Shown here one piece after another: positions 54,632-64,000 of a stretch of DNA of 64,000 nucleotides (positions within the stretch are counted from its first letter, which is position 1; the number at the start of each line of letters is the position of its first letter). The translations under genes were made by a program, and so were the position numbers. Under the pieces are notes generated by a model, which was given only the letters and a program-made list of their open reading frames with translations, ran no database searches and was not told the DNA's origin. Source of the DNA: Gyrodactylus bullatarudis (taxonomy: Eukaryota; Platyhelminthes; Monogenea; Gyrodactylidea; Gyrodactylidae); assembly GCA_012064415.1 (NCBI GenBank), contig SSNU01000163.1, forward strand, positions 806,001 to 870,000, given 5' to 3'.

Positions 54632-55606
54632 ATTCACCTTATTAACCTCTTTTGTCGTTCTAACTACCAACATGGTCATTAGTCAGCGCCCTCAGAATAT
54701 TTTCGAGGATATAAGGCAACTAATGTCTCAAAATGAGTACTAAAGATTTTGATCTTCTAGGAACAACCCGGAAAACCGATTACCTGAAGTTAATTTCAAA
54801 GATGAAAAATCCTCTAAAAAGTCTGATTCTCCAGTCGACCAAAGAGTTGAAATATCCAACAATATCTTAGTCAAAAAGTGTGAAATTAAAAAACGAGGAG
54901 TCAAAAAGAAAAAGATGTAGCGGGCAGTTACAACTAGATCCCTTTCTCAAGAAAAGACAATGAGCCCAGTGAAACCCCTCCTCCCTGTGATATTCTTTCA
55001 ATTCCCATTTGTCCAATCAGAGGATTTTTAATTTTTCATTATTGTATGTATAAATATCTAGCCGGTGTAAGAGTCTAATGAGAACCGGTGAAATACAAGC
55101 TTTATTACTCATTATTCACTCGTCTTCAAAATCCTCTAAGAAATGAATATTTCTACTAATTCAGATAATATCTTAGTTGACAAATGGTTTGATAAGAGAG
55201 TAAATATAATTTCTACTTTCGTTGGAGCCTTATAAGGCTATAAGTCGCTTTAATAAAGGGGCTAAAAAGATAATTCCAATCCAGAGGCCAAACTTTGTAG
55301 TCGCATACATTCAGAAGATGGGTGGAGTTGATCTGCATGACTCCTCGGTTGCCCGCTTTAGGCCTTCATACTAGTCTAAACATTGGTATCTGTTAATTTT
55401 TGTGGCAAATATTAGTTAGTGCCAGTTTAAATGCATATATTGAAAGCGTGCGTTTCGATGAAATTGGCCATTTACCAGCTGTTTCAATGCGTAAGAGATG
55501 TCAAAATTGCAAAAATCACTGTCCTTATGAATGTATTAAGTGTTGTGTTAACTTATGTTTGACTAAAGAACGTAATTGTTTCATAAATTTTCATAAAAAT
55601 AATTAA
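54632..55606 (+). pseudogene. piggyBac transposase remnant, interrupted by a family-C element
   Basis: Starts with a segment (TAACTACCAACATGGTCATTAGTC...) shared with the element at 58663. A short frame MVISQRPQNIFEDIRQLMSQ follows, then ENRLPEVNFK, and after the insertion DKWFDKRVNIISTFVGA, IIPIQRPNFVVAYIQKMGGVDLHDS and KHWYL, the conserved piggyBac RNase H-like region. The C-terminal cysteine-rich domain is CQNCKNHCPYECIKCCVNLCL at 55496-55564. Stops and frameshifts make it non-functional. Confidence 0.75.
54871..55166. mobile_element. Family-C element inserted in piggyBac, 10-bp flanking repeat
   Basis: AATATCTTAG occurs at 54861-54870 and 55167-55176, either side of a 296-bp block whose right part (from CTCAAGAAAAGACAATGA at about 54947) matches 8405-8625. 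The transposase frame (NNILV ... NILVDKWFDK) resumes across it. The hammerhead-like core here is mutated to CTAATGA. Confidence 0.6.
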
Positions 55607-55656
55607 TAAACATCTGTAATATACAAATGAATTAGAGCGTCGAACAGCGAGTTCCT

Positions 55657-55970
55657 TTGGAGATTAGTTTATATCTTGTTGATACTGAAATTCCTTGCTG
55701 GGAAGCATTTAAAAATTTATGCAGCAACTTTCTTGGAAATAATAAAGCAGAAAATTATGAACATAAAATAGATGAGCTTTTAAATTCATATGCTAATTTA
55801 GGATGTCTAATGAGCCTAAAATTACATTTCTTCAAGTATCATCTAGATATATTTCCGGAAGGACCGTTGGGAGCACTTTCTGATGTGGAAGGAGAAAAGT
55901 TTCATCAAGACATGGAATATATAGAGGAAAGATAGAAAGATGATAACTTGGTTCATTGTTTATCAGATTA
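55657..55970 (+). pseudogene. Fragment of an arthropod-type element protein (MSLK-HLD-FPE family)
   Basis: 93 codons ending CLMSLKLHFFKYHLDIFPEG...DVEGEKFHQDMEYIEER. I recall similar proteins (MSLKIHFLHSHLDFFPENLG...GERFHQDI) repeatedly in arthropod genomes, apparently part of a transposable element. The expected continuation (ADYCW) appears just past the stop as SDYC, so the copy is truncated. The domain name is unknown to me. Confidence 0.5.
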
Positions 55971-56859
55971 TTGCTGAATGATAACAAATAGATAAATATA
56001 TTGAATTATCTTATCAAAAATTTTAATTTGTCCAAAATATTTTTATGTTCTGGAAATCTGCAACTATATTCAGCTCTAACTCATAAGCATGTGAGAAAAA
56101 AATGCTGAATCATCAACATGTTATTGGCCAGAAGAATGCTTAAAGGTCATTGGTTTAAAAAAAAATGCATTTTATAACTTATTAAACTGTGCTTTGTTGT
56201 AGGATTGTAGGATCCCTAAGCTCACAAATCTCTCAAGGTATTATAAAGAACACTTTCTGAATTTCGAATTAATTTCTTAGTCTATATACCCAGTTAAAGT
56301 TGATAAATAGAGAATGAAAGCCTTCAAGAGGAGATGTCTACTAAGTTAGTGAGAAATAACTCTACCCAGTTGAAACCCTGAATTAAGGCAAGAAGATGAA
56401 GTCAGATCGTTCCGGGAAAAGTCTCATTCGAAAGAGTCCAATTTTGATCTAGATCCATGCTTAACATTCTGAAATTTATTCTTAATAAGCCTGTAAGTTG
56501 ATGGAAAGTGATAAAATTTCACATAAATTGGGACTTTCAAGTACTCATTTTGCGATTTCCCGCGTAATACAAATATATGCGTAGCCTTGTCATACATCAA
56601 TCGACGCAGAATTAATTGTTCTAATAATGAATGTTAATTTTATTCCGGTATAATTAATTTTCAAATTTAATATAATGTAATTTTGAAGCTCAATTATATG
56701 CAAAATGACATTGTTGAATTCTTGAGATTTTCTCCCAAACGAAGCATGATAATGGAATTCTGAGACCAGATTCGGAATCAGCGTCAAATTTTGCATCAGA
56801 ATATGGTCTTGAAACCCTATTACTCCGAGACCTATTTTTTTGACACACAGATAGTGTAT
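55971..56859. other. Intergenic, nothing recognised
   Basis: AT-rich sequence with no supported gene or repeat between the element fragment and the first 84-bp direct repeat. Confidence 0.35.
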
Positions 56860-56943
56860 ATTATTTAAACAATTTGAAAATAGTGAAGTATCATTTGTTA
56901 CATTTTATGGTTTTTTAATTTAACATTGTGACAAAAATGTTAA
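56860..56943. repeat. 84-bp direct repeat, copy 1
   Basis: ATTATTTAAACAATTTGAAA...ACAAAAATGTTAA; identical, as far as I can read, to 57584-57667. Confidence 0.8.
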
Positions 56944-57583
56944 AACTACCTGACTATGTTGTCTTTTGGCTTTCTGGGGGCGCTGACTAATGGTCATGCT
57001 GGTTAGTTAATGTCCCAAAACCATAATTTTTATAATTTTGAACCAAGTAGTTTTTCAGCGAGCTGTTCGTCATAGATTGACTAGGAAATTGTTCACTTGC
57101 TACCTGACTATGTTGTTTTTTGGCTTTTATTGGTCTATCTGTAGAAAAAGAAAGGTGTGGTATTTTTTAAAACATAAGGATTATAAAAATTATAGTCAGC
57201 CAAAAACTAAAGTGATTGTTACAGTAATCAGAATTTTTTTCTATAGAAAGGCGATGCCTGATGTTATGAAGGAATAAGTACTTTATTTCAGGCATACTCT
57301 TCAGTCTTTACATGCCAATATAAATACATTTAAAATTACAATAGGGCAAGGTACCATCTGATTAGTTCGCCTTTCTTCAAACATATACAATATATGATGT
57401 CATTACAAGTGTGAAAATGACTAATACATTAGAAGTCCATCCCCACCTGTACATTGTGGGGAGTGTGTATAGACATAAATTTGACTTCCAATGAATACTA
57501 ATGTATACAGAGATTGATGAATAGTACAAGTACAAGTGTTAATACTGTTGACAATCCATTGATTAAATAATATACAATATCTG

Positions 57584-57667
57584 ATTATTTAAACAATTTG
57601 AAAATAGTGAAGTATCATTTGTTACATTTTATGGTTTTTTAATTTAACATTGTGACAAAAATGTTAA
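57584..57667. repeat. 84-bp direct repeat, copy 2
   Basis: Identical to copy 1 with 640 bp between them. The interval contains a duplicated CCTGACTATGTTGT (56949 and 57102) and an inverted copy of the piggyBac-associated segment GCGCTGACTAATGGTCATGC at 56979. Terminal repeats of a small element or a recent duplication are both possible. Confidence 0.8.
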
Positions 57668-57680
57668 GATAGAACTTTTT

Positions 57681-57884
57681 TTAACTTCTATCTACTGATC
57701 GAGCCCTTAGAGTTTTTGGATCAGAATTATTAGAGTAATAACTCTGATAATATAATTCATCACTTGAAGGAAAATTAAGGAAGAATAGAATAAAAACATT
57801 CAGATTACCCTGATAAAAATAGTTTGGACTCACACAATATTTCGAATACATGTCGTATTCTTCTTCTGGCGTGAGATTTTTCAA
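57681..57884 (-). CDS. Possible exon or short hypothetical ORF
   Basis: 68 codons on the minus strand (LKNLTPEEEYDMYSKYCVSPNYFYQ...SSDELYYQSYYSNNSDPKTLRARSVDRS). An acceptor-like TATCTTAG precedes it, so it could be the last exon of a gene whose other exons I cannot find. No ATG start of its own in good context and no recognised domain. Confidence 0.25.
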   Translation of the reverse strand: MKNLTPEEEYDMYSKYCVSPNYFYQGNLNVFILFFLNFPSSDELYYQSYYSNNSDPKTLRARSVDRS

Positions 57885-58044
57885 AAAACTAAGATACTTA
57901 AAACCTTATGTGTCCGATCAAAACATTAAGCCAATCAGATTTGTTCTCATATTTAATCAATCAATTCTAATCAACGATTTCCAATATTTATATCCGTCTT
58001 ATTACCATGAACAACCTCGTTTAATTTATAAATAAGCAACATGT

Positions 58045-58335
58045 AGAAATAACAGTGTTTTTAGACAATTAACCTACTAGCAAAGTGTGGTCACTGGTAA
58101 TTACTATATCCATATGAACTCTAACTTGATGGAGATTGTCATCTCACACCTAGATGTTAGAAATTCGGTTAAACAAGTGTCAATTCCATAAGAGAGTCAA
58201 ATAATATTGAACTCAGATTGGCAGATGTAGACGTGTTTCGTCCTTAGGACTCGTCAGTAAACCATAGCCAAGATTCGAACCCAGGTCTTCAACGTTGTGA
58301 GACAACGCTTCTAACCATTAGTGCTGACTTGTCTA
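58045..58335 (-). mobile_element. tRNA-derived SINE with hammerhead ribozyme, minus-strand copy
   Basis: On the minus strand: A-box-like TCAGCACTAATGGTTAGAAG, B box GGGTTCGAATC, then a hammerhead (58270-58217), then a ~170-bp body (...CTCTCTTATGGAATTGACAC..., ...CTAGTAGGTTAATTGTCTAA) shared with the plus copy at 61065-61345. Confidence 0.8.
58217..58270 (-). ncRNA. Type I hammerhead ribozyme in a SINE
   Basis: CTGACGAG-TCCTAAGGAC-GAAA-CACGTC: catalytic core complete, stem II GUCC/GGAC with a 3-nt loop, stem I GGUUUA/UACAUC with outer UGGC/GCCA. Stem III is the near-palindrome ACACGU. Cleavage would fall after GUC. Confidence 0.8.
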
Positions 58336-58555
58336 CCTGTACTTTTTCTATAGCCTTTTTATAATTGTGGGTTGAAAATAAACCATTATATGATATTTCT
58401 ATTTCTAGTGTTAAGCAACAGAAAATCCTTCCTCTTCAAATGTATAACATACAAAACGGGTTTGTTGACTAAAAATTGAATCAGATAGTACTATCATGTC
58501 ACAGATTTTATTTATACTATTTTAATTTAATGAGTAGTATTTTGTTTTTGATAAA

Positions 58556-58615
58556 CTCGTCGTACCACTGAAGAAGGCGTGTGAAGACAATCACCGTCGA
58601 AACGTTTGGATGACC
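58556..58615 (+). ncRNA. Hammerhead-like motif, Penelope type
   Basis: GTCGT-A-CCA-CTGAAGA-A-GGCGTG...CACCGTC-GAAA-CGTT-TGG-ATGAC. Stem I: GUCGU/AUGAC plus CCA/UGG. Stem II: GGCGUG with CAC(C)GUC. Stem III: palindrome AAACGUUU. One extra A follows CUGAAGA. An inverted relative lies at 36690. Confidence 0.6.
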
Positions 58616-58662
58616 ATGGCTGAGAATCCTAATATTGACCTAAGTTTTAATAAATTTTATAA

Positions 58663-59395
58663 TAAAAGCTTTTAATCACCTAACCTCTTTCGTCGTTTTA
58701 ACTACCAGCATGACCATTAGTCAGCGCCCCCAAAATATTTTCGAGGAAATAAGGCAATTAATGTCTCAAAACTGCTTTTGTTGGTACTGTGAGAAAATCA
58801 AAAAAAATTTACCACCTAGTTTTCAGAATAAGAAAATCGAGAAAGACCATCAACAAATAATTTATTCTGAACAGACAAGCATTCTTAGATATGGTCAGAA
58901 AAAGAACAAGCCCGTCCTAATTTTATCAACCTTTCATCCCGATTTGAGACGGAACCCATCTCAAACTCCCGAAGTCATTTCATGCTACAATTTCACGAAA
59001 GGTGGAGTAGATGTATTGGATCAATTAGTCGAAAATTATTCGTGTAGAAGAAAAACCTTACGCTGGCCCCTAACGCTTTTCTGGAACATGATAGATATTG
59101 CTGGCTACAACGCTTTTGTGCTATTCAGAAAAAAAATCCTAAGAAAGCTAGAAGAGAATTTCTTAGAACGCTCTCCAAAGAACTAAGGAAGAATACATCA
59201 TGTGTCAGAAAAAGAACTTTAGACACATCACTGATGAAGCCTCCAAGGAAATTCACTTGTTCAAGTCCAGCTAGATCAAGATGCAGTATATGTCCAAGAA
59301 ATAAAGATAAGAAAACAAAACCTATTACTATGTTATAATTGTAATGACCATTATGTGACAGTTTGCCAACTTTGTAATGAAAATAAATAGATTTA
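58663..59395 (+). pseudogene. piggyBac-family transposase, C-terminal half
   Basis: The longest open part is 58710-59186 (158 codons). After a 20-residue leader shared with the copy at 54668 (TISQRPQNIFEEIRQLMSQ), it enters piggyBac sequence partway: KIKKNLPPSF, PVLILSTFHPD, SCYNFTKGGVDVLDQLVENYS (the GVD motif with the late catalytic Asp region), and LRWPLTLFWNMIDIAGYNAFVLF. The Cys-rich C-terminal domain (CSICPRNKDKK...CQLCNENK) follows after a frameshift to about 59390. The N-terminal half with the first catalytic aspartates is missing, so it cannot be active. Confidence 0.8.
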
Positions 59396-59399
59396 TACT

Positions 59400-61060
59400 T
59401 AGGGTCAAACTGACCCCACTCATTTATCTACGTTAGTTTTTTTTCTATCCTTATGAGGGTTAAATGTAAATAAAAATAGTTTGCCATTTTAACTATGACT
59501 ACGAAAATATTCTACTCATTTTTATCGCTATATAAGAAGATTTGATACAGTGTCGGTGTATAATTATGCAACAAATTTATGAGATCAAAAAGTTCATGAT
59601 ATGTCTATGTTACTTGAATAATTTTGATCACCAAAATCGTAACTCAACTTCATTGTTCCACTAGCAGTGGATAATTTAAACTGAAAGTTACTAGAGAGAT
59701 GCTAGAGAGGGGTAATTTTTTTCAAAATTTAGTCAAATATTCAAGTTATTCACGCTGCCTTCTCATTGAGCTATTCGTCTTTCAGAAAAAGAAAACCAAC
59801 TTGATTAAAAAATGTAGCTAGATATAGTTATCTTAGTTAATTAGAGCAGTTTAAGCTGACTAAGCAGTTCAAATGCAGAAATTCTAAATTTTTTTCTAAT
59901 TACCTAAAATTCGTACATGGATAAAATTCATGACAATTTATTCATCTTACTGTACTGATTTGGAAAAGAACACCTGAAATATACAGCTATGCTTTCATAT
60001 TTTAATTGCTTTAACGCGACAATTTTCTCCCTTTGAAATGTCCCCCTTAGTTCCAATTAGTTAAAAACAGGGTCAGAATTACGACACTTAGAATTACTAG
60101 AAACTTAGAAACCCCATAGCTTTTATTTATTTAAAGAGTGATAGAAGCAAAAGTGAAAAACTCCCTTTCAGACCATTCTCACTGAAAATATTCATACCAA
60201 GCTAAACTAACTCCGTATAAAATCTATACAAGAGATAGATACATTTCAACTAATAATGGGAATTATAGAATCTCCCAAATCTGCATGTTGGGGCAATCGA
60301 GAAATCTTGCGTGACTCCAATTATATTAGCAAGGCAATTCTACTAACTGTCGCCTGTTGAAACTAATAATATTCTAAGAATGCATGTATCTCCCAGATTA
60401 TTATCAATAGTCTATTGTTCATCTAAAGTCAATTCCTTCAATAGTAATAGTATTCGATAAACTGAACTCTAAGATCAGGATCCAAATATAGAAATTGGTT
60501 CTTTTCATTTGGGAAATGAATAGAAAAAGAATTGAATTTTACTACGAGAAAGGAGAAAATTGAGATTTTTGAGTTGTTTTTGCAACACTTTGAATGATAG
60601 TAGTGTTGATTAGACATTAGGGTAATACAAAATTTTATTTTCCCCGAACAATGTTCTATGCCTAAATCAAAAATTGATGATTTAACCATGAAAAACACAT
60701 TTTTGAACATCAAAATGAAAATTTTTCATGTTCTGAAATACAAAAATTCCATTTTCCCTAAAATCATCAAAATTTACCTAATTCGCTGGGATTTTCTTCC
60801 GACATTTGAAAGAACACTCAATTTCCACTAAAACCCCTATTTTTATTCAAAATGTTGTAAAAACTATTCAAAAATATCAATTTTGTCCTTTCTCGTAGTG
60901 AAATTCATTGAAAAATTTTTGGCGCGTGTTCAAAAATTGCCATCTTCAATCGAGATTTTTGTATACCGGAACAAACTCGAAAAAGTATGGTTTATAGGAA
61001 AAAATGTTTTTTTTTCGATAATCTTCAAAATAAGATTAAGGAAAAGTTGGAAAATTTGGC
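59400..61060. other. Intergenic with one inverted repeat
   Basis: AT-rich, no gene recognised. 60541-60600 (CTACGAGAAAGGAGAAAATT) is the inverse of 60846-60902 (AATTTTGTCCTTTCTCGTAG), a small foldback. Part of the right arm resembles sequence after the decayed Penelope at 52525. Confidence 0.5.
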
Positions 61061-61064
61061 CAAC

Positions 61065-61345
61065 TCTGGCCTAGTGGTTTGAAGCGTTGCCTCACAACTT
61101 TGTGAAATATTTATTCGAATCCTGGCTATGGTGTACTGACGAGTCCTAATAAGGACGAAACGCGTCTACATCTGCCACCGTGAGTTGAATATTATTTGAC
61201 TCTCTTATGGAATTGACACTTGCTATCCGAATTTCTAATATCTGAGGTGTGAGAAGACAATCTTCATCAAGTTAGATTCACAAGGATATAGTAATAACTA
61301 GTGACCACACTTTGCTAGTAGGTTAATTGTCTAAAAACACTGTAA
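61065..61345 (+). mobile_element. tRNA-derived SINE with hammerhead ribozyme, plus-strand copy
   Basis: Pol III A box TGGCCTAGTGG (about 61068) and B box TTCGAATCC (about 61114) head the element, then the hammerhead at 61123-61177, then the body shared with 58045-58335 and ending near CTAAAAACACTGT. About 280 bp long. Confidence 0.85.
61123..61177 (+). ncRNA. Type I hammerhead ribozyme in a SINE (best copy)
   Basis: Core CTGACGAG at 61136-61143 and GAAA at 61157-61160. Stem II GUCCU/AGGAC with loop AAUA. Stem III palindrome ACGCGU at 61160-61165, cleavage expected after C61166. Stem I GGUGUA (61130-61135) with UACAUC (61167-61172), extended across an internal loop by UGGC/GCCA. Short palindromic stem III is typical of retroelement and schistosome hammerheads that act as dimers. 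Confidence 0.88.
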
Positions 61346-62617
61346 CATCATTTTCTGTTCAGGGAAAATAAAATCTTGTAACAGCCTAATGTATATTCAC
61401 ACAAAAGAGTACTGAGATTTCATTATATAATTTTTAGACTTGTAATCATGTACTTTCATCATTAATTTTTCTTTAGTCCTAAATTAGGGATAAAGATAGT
61501 AATTATTAAGATAACTTAAAAGGATTTCAATCAAAAGTTTATCTTGATAAATTGAGCAGGATTATATCACGCAGCTGGAATCTTTTCCATGTCTGTACCC
61601 GCCAACTTTTTGATGTCTCTTTCATTTTCTCAGAGTAAACCAAAAAAGATTGAGATATATCTCTTATCAAGGCTACATCTACATCCAATCAAATCAGACA
61701 AGTGAGCACTGGTTTCCTCTGCTTTTCTCAGTCATTTCTTGGTCTAAACTAGCAGAAGCAGAGAAACAGAATCCTAATATTAAAGGGAACCCCCTTTTTT
61801 TGAGAAAATAATCATTTAGGGTTGGAGGGAAGGTTCTGTACTAGGACGTAAAAAGAGTTACCATTATGCCATTACGGGATACTTCTTTTGAGTTATTCAC
61901 CAAAATCTCATTTCTTGTTAATAAATAAAGCAACTCACTTTCATAAATGTCAGTTCTAGGATAATTTTTAGGATCTTCCCTTGTTTTGTATACGAGATTT
62001 ATGTTATCCTTCCATCATTGGCTACTGTATGCTGTCTTCTGACCCTCACACTGTACATCTATGCATTCAGTTGTTGTTAACTAGAGAAGACTATGTACTA
62101 CTATTCTCCAATGGCCAGAATGCAAACTCTCATTGTGATTGGCTACCAGATTTTATACACCCATGATGTTGCATTGCATGAGAATAATATCCCTTGAAGA
62201 CAATTAATAAAACTGACTAAATCGTAGTTTATATTGAGCTCTGGTTTAATCATCAACCTGATTTAACATTTGAAGAATTATTAGAATTATTAACTCATGC
62301 AAATAAATGAAAAATCGCAATTTTATTTTTGAAAATGGAAAAATGGGCGGGGGGGGTTTAGTCCGGCTTCTTAGCATACAAAATAAAAGTTTCTTTTTTG
62401 AATTTTTTTTCTTGTTATGAAAATACATTAGTTTTGAAAATATCTTTCAATATAAGCTAAAGTCGGGTTCCAACTCAACAAAAAATGGTACTAATTTATT
62501 CATCTTTCATTAGAGAAATTTTTGTTGCATCGTCTTCGGTTTGGCTGGCTTTTTAAGTAGTGATCCTCTTTAATATCCAGATTCTAAACGATTTCGATTC
62601 CTTTCTTCAATGAAGGT
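61346..62617. other. Intergenic, nothing recognised
   Basis: AT-rich sequence with no supported gene, RNA or repeat family match. A G-run lies near 62350. Confidence 0.35.
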
Positions 62618-62821
62618 TTACGATTCTCCATTTCTTTGAAGATTTTCACAATAGTATTCAATAGCTTCAATCCTTGTACCCCATTTTGTAGTAAATGGAG
62701 TTGGGGGCCTTTTCAAATCTGAGAGGAAATCTCTACGTGATTTATTTTTAATGGTGGCTGCCTTAACAGAGCCTAGGTAAGAAATTATTAAGATGGGAAA
62801 CCGAGACGAAAGAGGACACAA
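62618..62821 (-). pseudogene. hAT-type transposase fragment
   Basis: 68 codons including LKRPPTPFTTKWGTRIEAIEYYCENL, which resembles the P-x-T-R-W-G-T-W-x-x-A-x-x-Y-Y segment of the hAT catalytic region common in arthropod genomes. The reading frame breaks on both sides. Short, so the family call is tentative. Confidence 0.45.
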
Positions 62822-64000
62822 AAGGATTGGAAAAAGGGGAATAAAGGGGAAACTAAAGATTGAAATCGCAAAATTATTTTGGAAACTAAAAGGTCTAGAG
62901 AATTAATTTTGTGATATACATTTTTAAAAAACACAGTTGATAAGTTTTATATCAAAAATTGAAAATTTTTCACCCTACTCATAAAACAGCTCCGACGGAA
63001 TGACGCATGAGGATCTTTTTTTGTTTAAAATTGGATCTAAAGTCATGGAGGATACCAAATTTTAATCGATCGTTGGTTCAGTGGAAAAATTAATAAAAAC
63101 AAAAATATCTTTAGATCTAATGCAATTCTCACTGATCGTTGGTAAAAACCTACTCCCCATTATTCGAGTAAAAGAAATCAGTAAAATAATCTAAAAATAA
63201 AAATGAGATTTACAAAGTTGCAAGAAACAAAGAAGGTAGGTGTTCAATTTTTAAGGCGTTTACTCCTGTAAAATGCTTGCAATGTAAAAGCTATTCTTGT
63301 CTCTTGCATATTTTTGAGACACTTTTACCATTTGAAGAAAATGAAATTTCTTTGGACTGGGTGGCCATTGAGTTTCAGTTTCAACTGTATCCTTTCGTGG
63401 GAATTTCGCTAATTTCTGGCCACTAAAAATATTATTTTTATCAAATAACAGATTCTGCAATTGTTACATCAAGTTTTTTATCGTTACATCACTTGATTGG
63501 AAAGGGAGGAATGTCCTTTTAACTGATCTTTCACAATCTACTACGGATTTATTTAGGGGTATAATAAACAAGGAGAGAGGATTATCGGATTTGTTTACCC
63601 CACACACACGCACAAATTACACATGAAACCTAATTGCAAAAATATTGTAATTAACAATGATGATGTCTTATGTAATGCATTGAGTATCTCGAGAATTGAA
63701 TCTTCATTCCGCATTTTTTAACTTTGAAGTAGTGATATAGGAAGATACCCAAGGAAAATCGGTAAAGATTTTTTCTCACTGTGGGAAATCGACAGATTAT
63801 TTAAACTGCAGAAGAAAGAAAGACTTGTTCTGGAATTTACTTGATAATGTTTTTTCATATTACTTCAAATGGCCTGACTTCTTGGAAAAGAAAGAGACCA
63901 GAAGAGATATTTTTCTTATGAGTTTATGACTTGCTATCGTTAAACAAAGAATATATACTTAGAATTTCATAAAAATGCATGTCCAGACCATTGTTTCGTG
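62822..64000. other. Intergenic to the window edge, nothing recognised
   Basis: AT-rich, with an ACACAC tract near 63602. No supported gene. Confidence 0.35.

Noticed and set aside
54668..54690. LTR retrotransposon primer-binding site (TGGTCATTAGTCAGCGCC)
   Set aside because: It starts with TGG after a possible U5, but no tRNA match is recognised, the other copy reads TGACC, and no gag/pol follows; adjacent sequence is piggyBac.
61081..61130. Functional tRNA gene
   Set aside because: A and B boxes are present but there is no acceptor stem or anticodon arm pairing; it is the tRNA-like head of the SINE.

Overview
The window is an AT-rich piece of an animal (metazoan) nuclear genome. Evidence: spliceosomal GT-AG introns, metazoan-type genes (rhophilin, salt-inducible kinase, MSH5, CLK/LAMMER kinase, THUMPD2, MCM7, phosphatidylserine synthase, a trypsin-fold protease) and animal-type mobile DNA (Penelope-like, piggyBac, hAT, a tRNA-derived SINE). 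I cannot name the species. An invertebrate, perhaps a crustacean or other arthropod, or a flatworm, fits best. Introns are sharply bimodal: most are 23-48 nt, while a few are 1-7 kb and packed with repeats.

Layout: 1-1.2 kb holds the 5' exon of a phosphatidylserine synthase (-) and a divergent two-zinc-finger protein (+). 1.7-21.7 kb is a seven-exon SIK-family kinase (-) whose giant introns carry Penelope fragments and foldback elements. 21.9-38.8 kb is the dense gene block: MSH5 (+), CLK kinase (-), a Ser/Arg-rich FLASH-like protein (+), a Cys-rich protein (-), a gene fusing the RNA polymerase I/III subunits AC40 and AC19 (-), and rhophilin (+). 38.8-43.5 kb is foldback-rich and gene-free. 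43.6-47.3 kb holds MCM7 (-) and THUMPD2 (+). 48-52.1 kb is a serine protease (-). 52.1-64 kb is a mobile-element graveyard: decayed Penelope, two ORFs of unknown type, two piggyBac remnants, two SINE copies bearing hammerhead ribozymes, and a hAT fragment.

Five gene pairs are head-to-head with only 92-155 bp between start codons, so transcription is probably driven from shared bidirectional promoters. The most notable observations are: (1) the AC40-AC19 fusion, read in one uninterrupted exon across the junction; (2) complete type I hammerhead ribozymes inside tRNA-derived SINEs, plus several hammerhead-like motifs in Penelope ends and another hairpin family; (3) ultrashort introns down to 23-27 nt, supported by protein homology on both sides; (4) an MSH5 whose ATPase keeps Walker A/B but has lost the signature and D-loop sequences. 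All exon models below were built by hand from reading frame, splice-site phase and family resemblance; none was checked against transcripts or databases.
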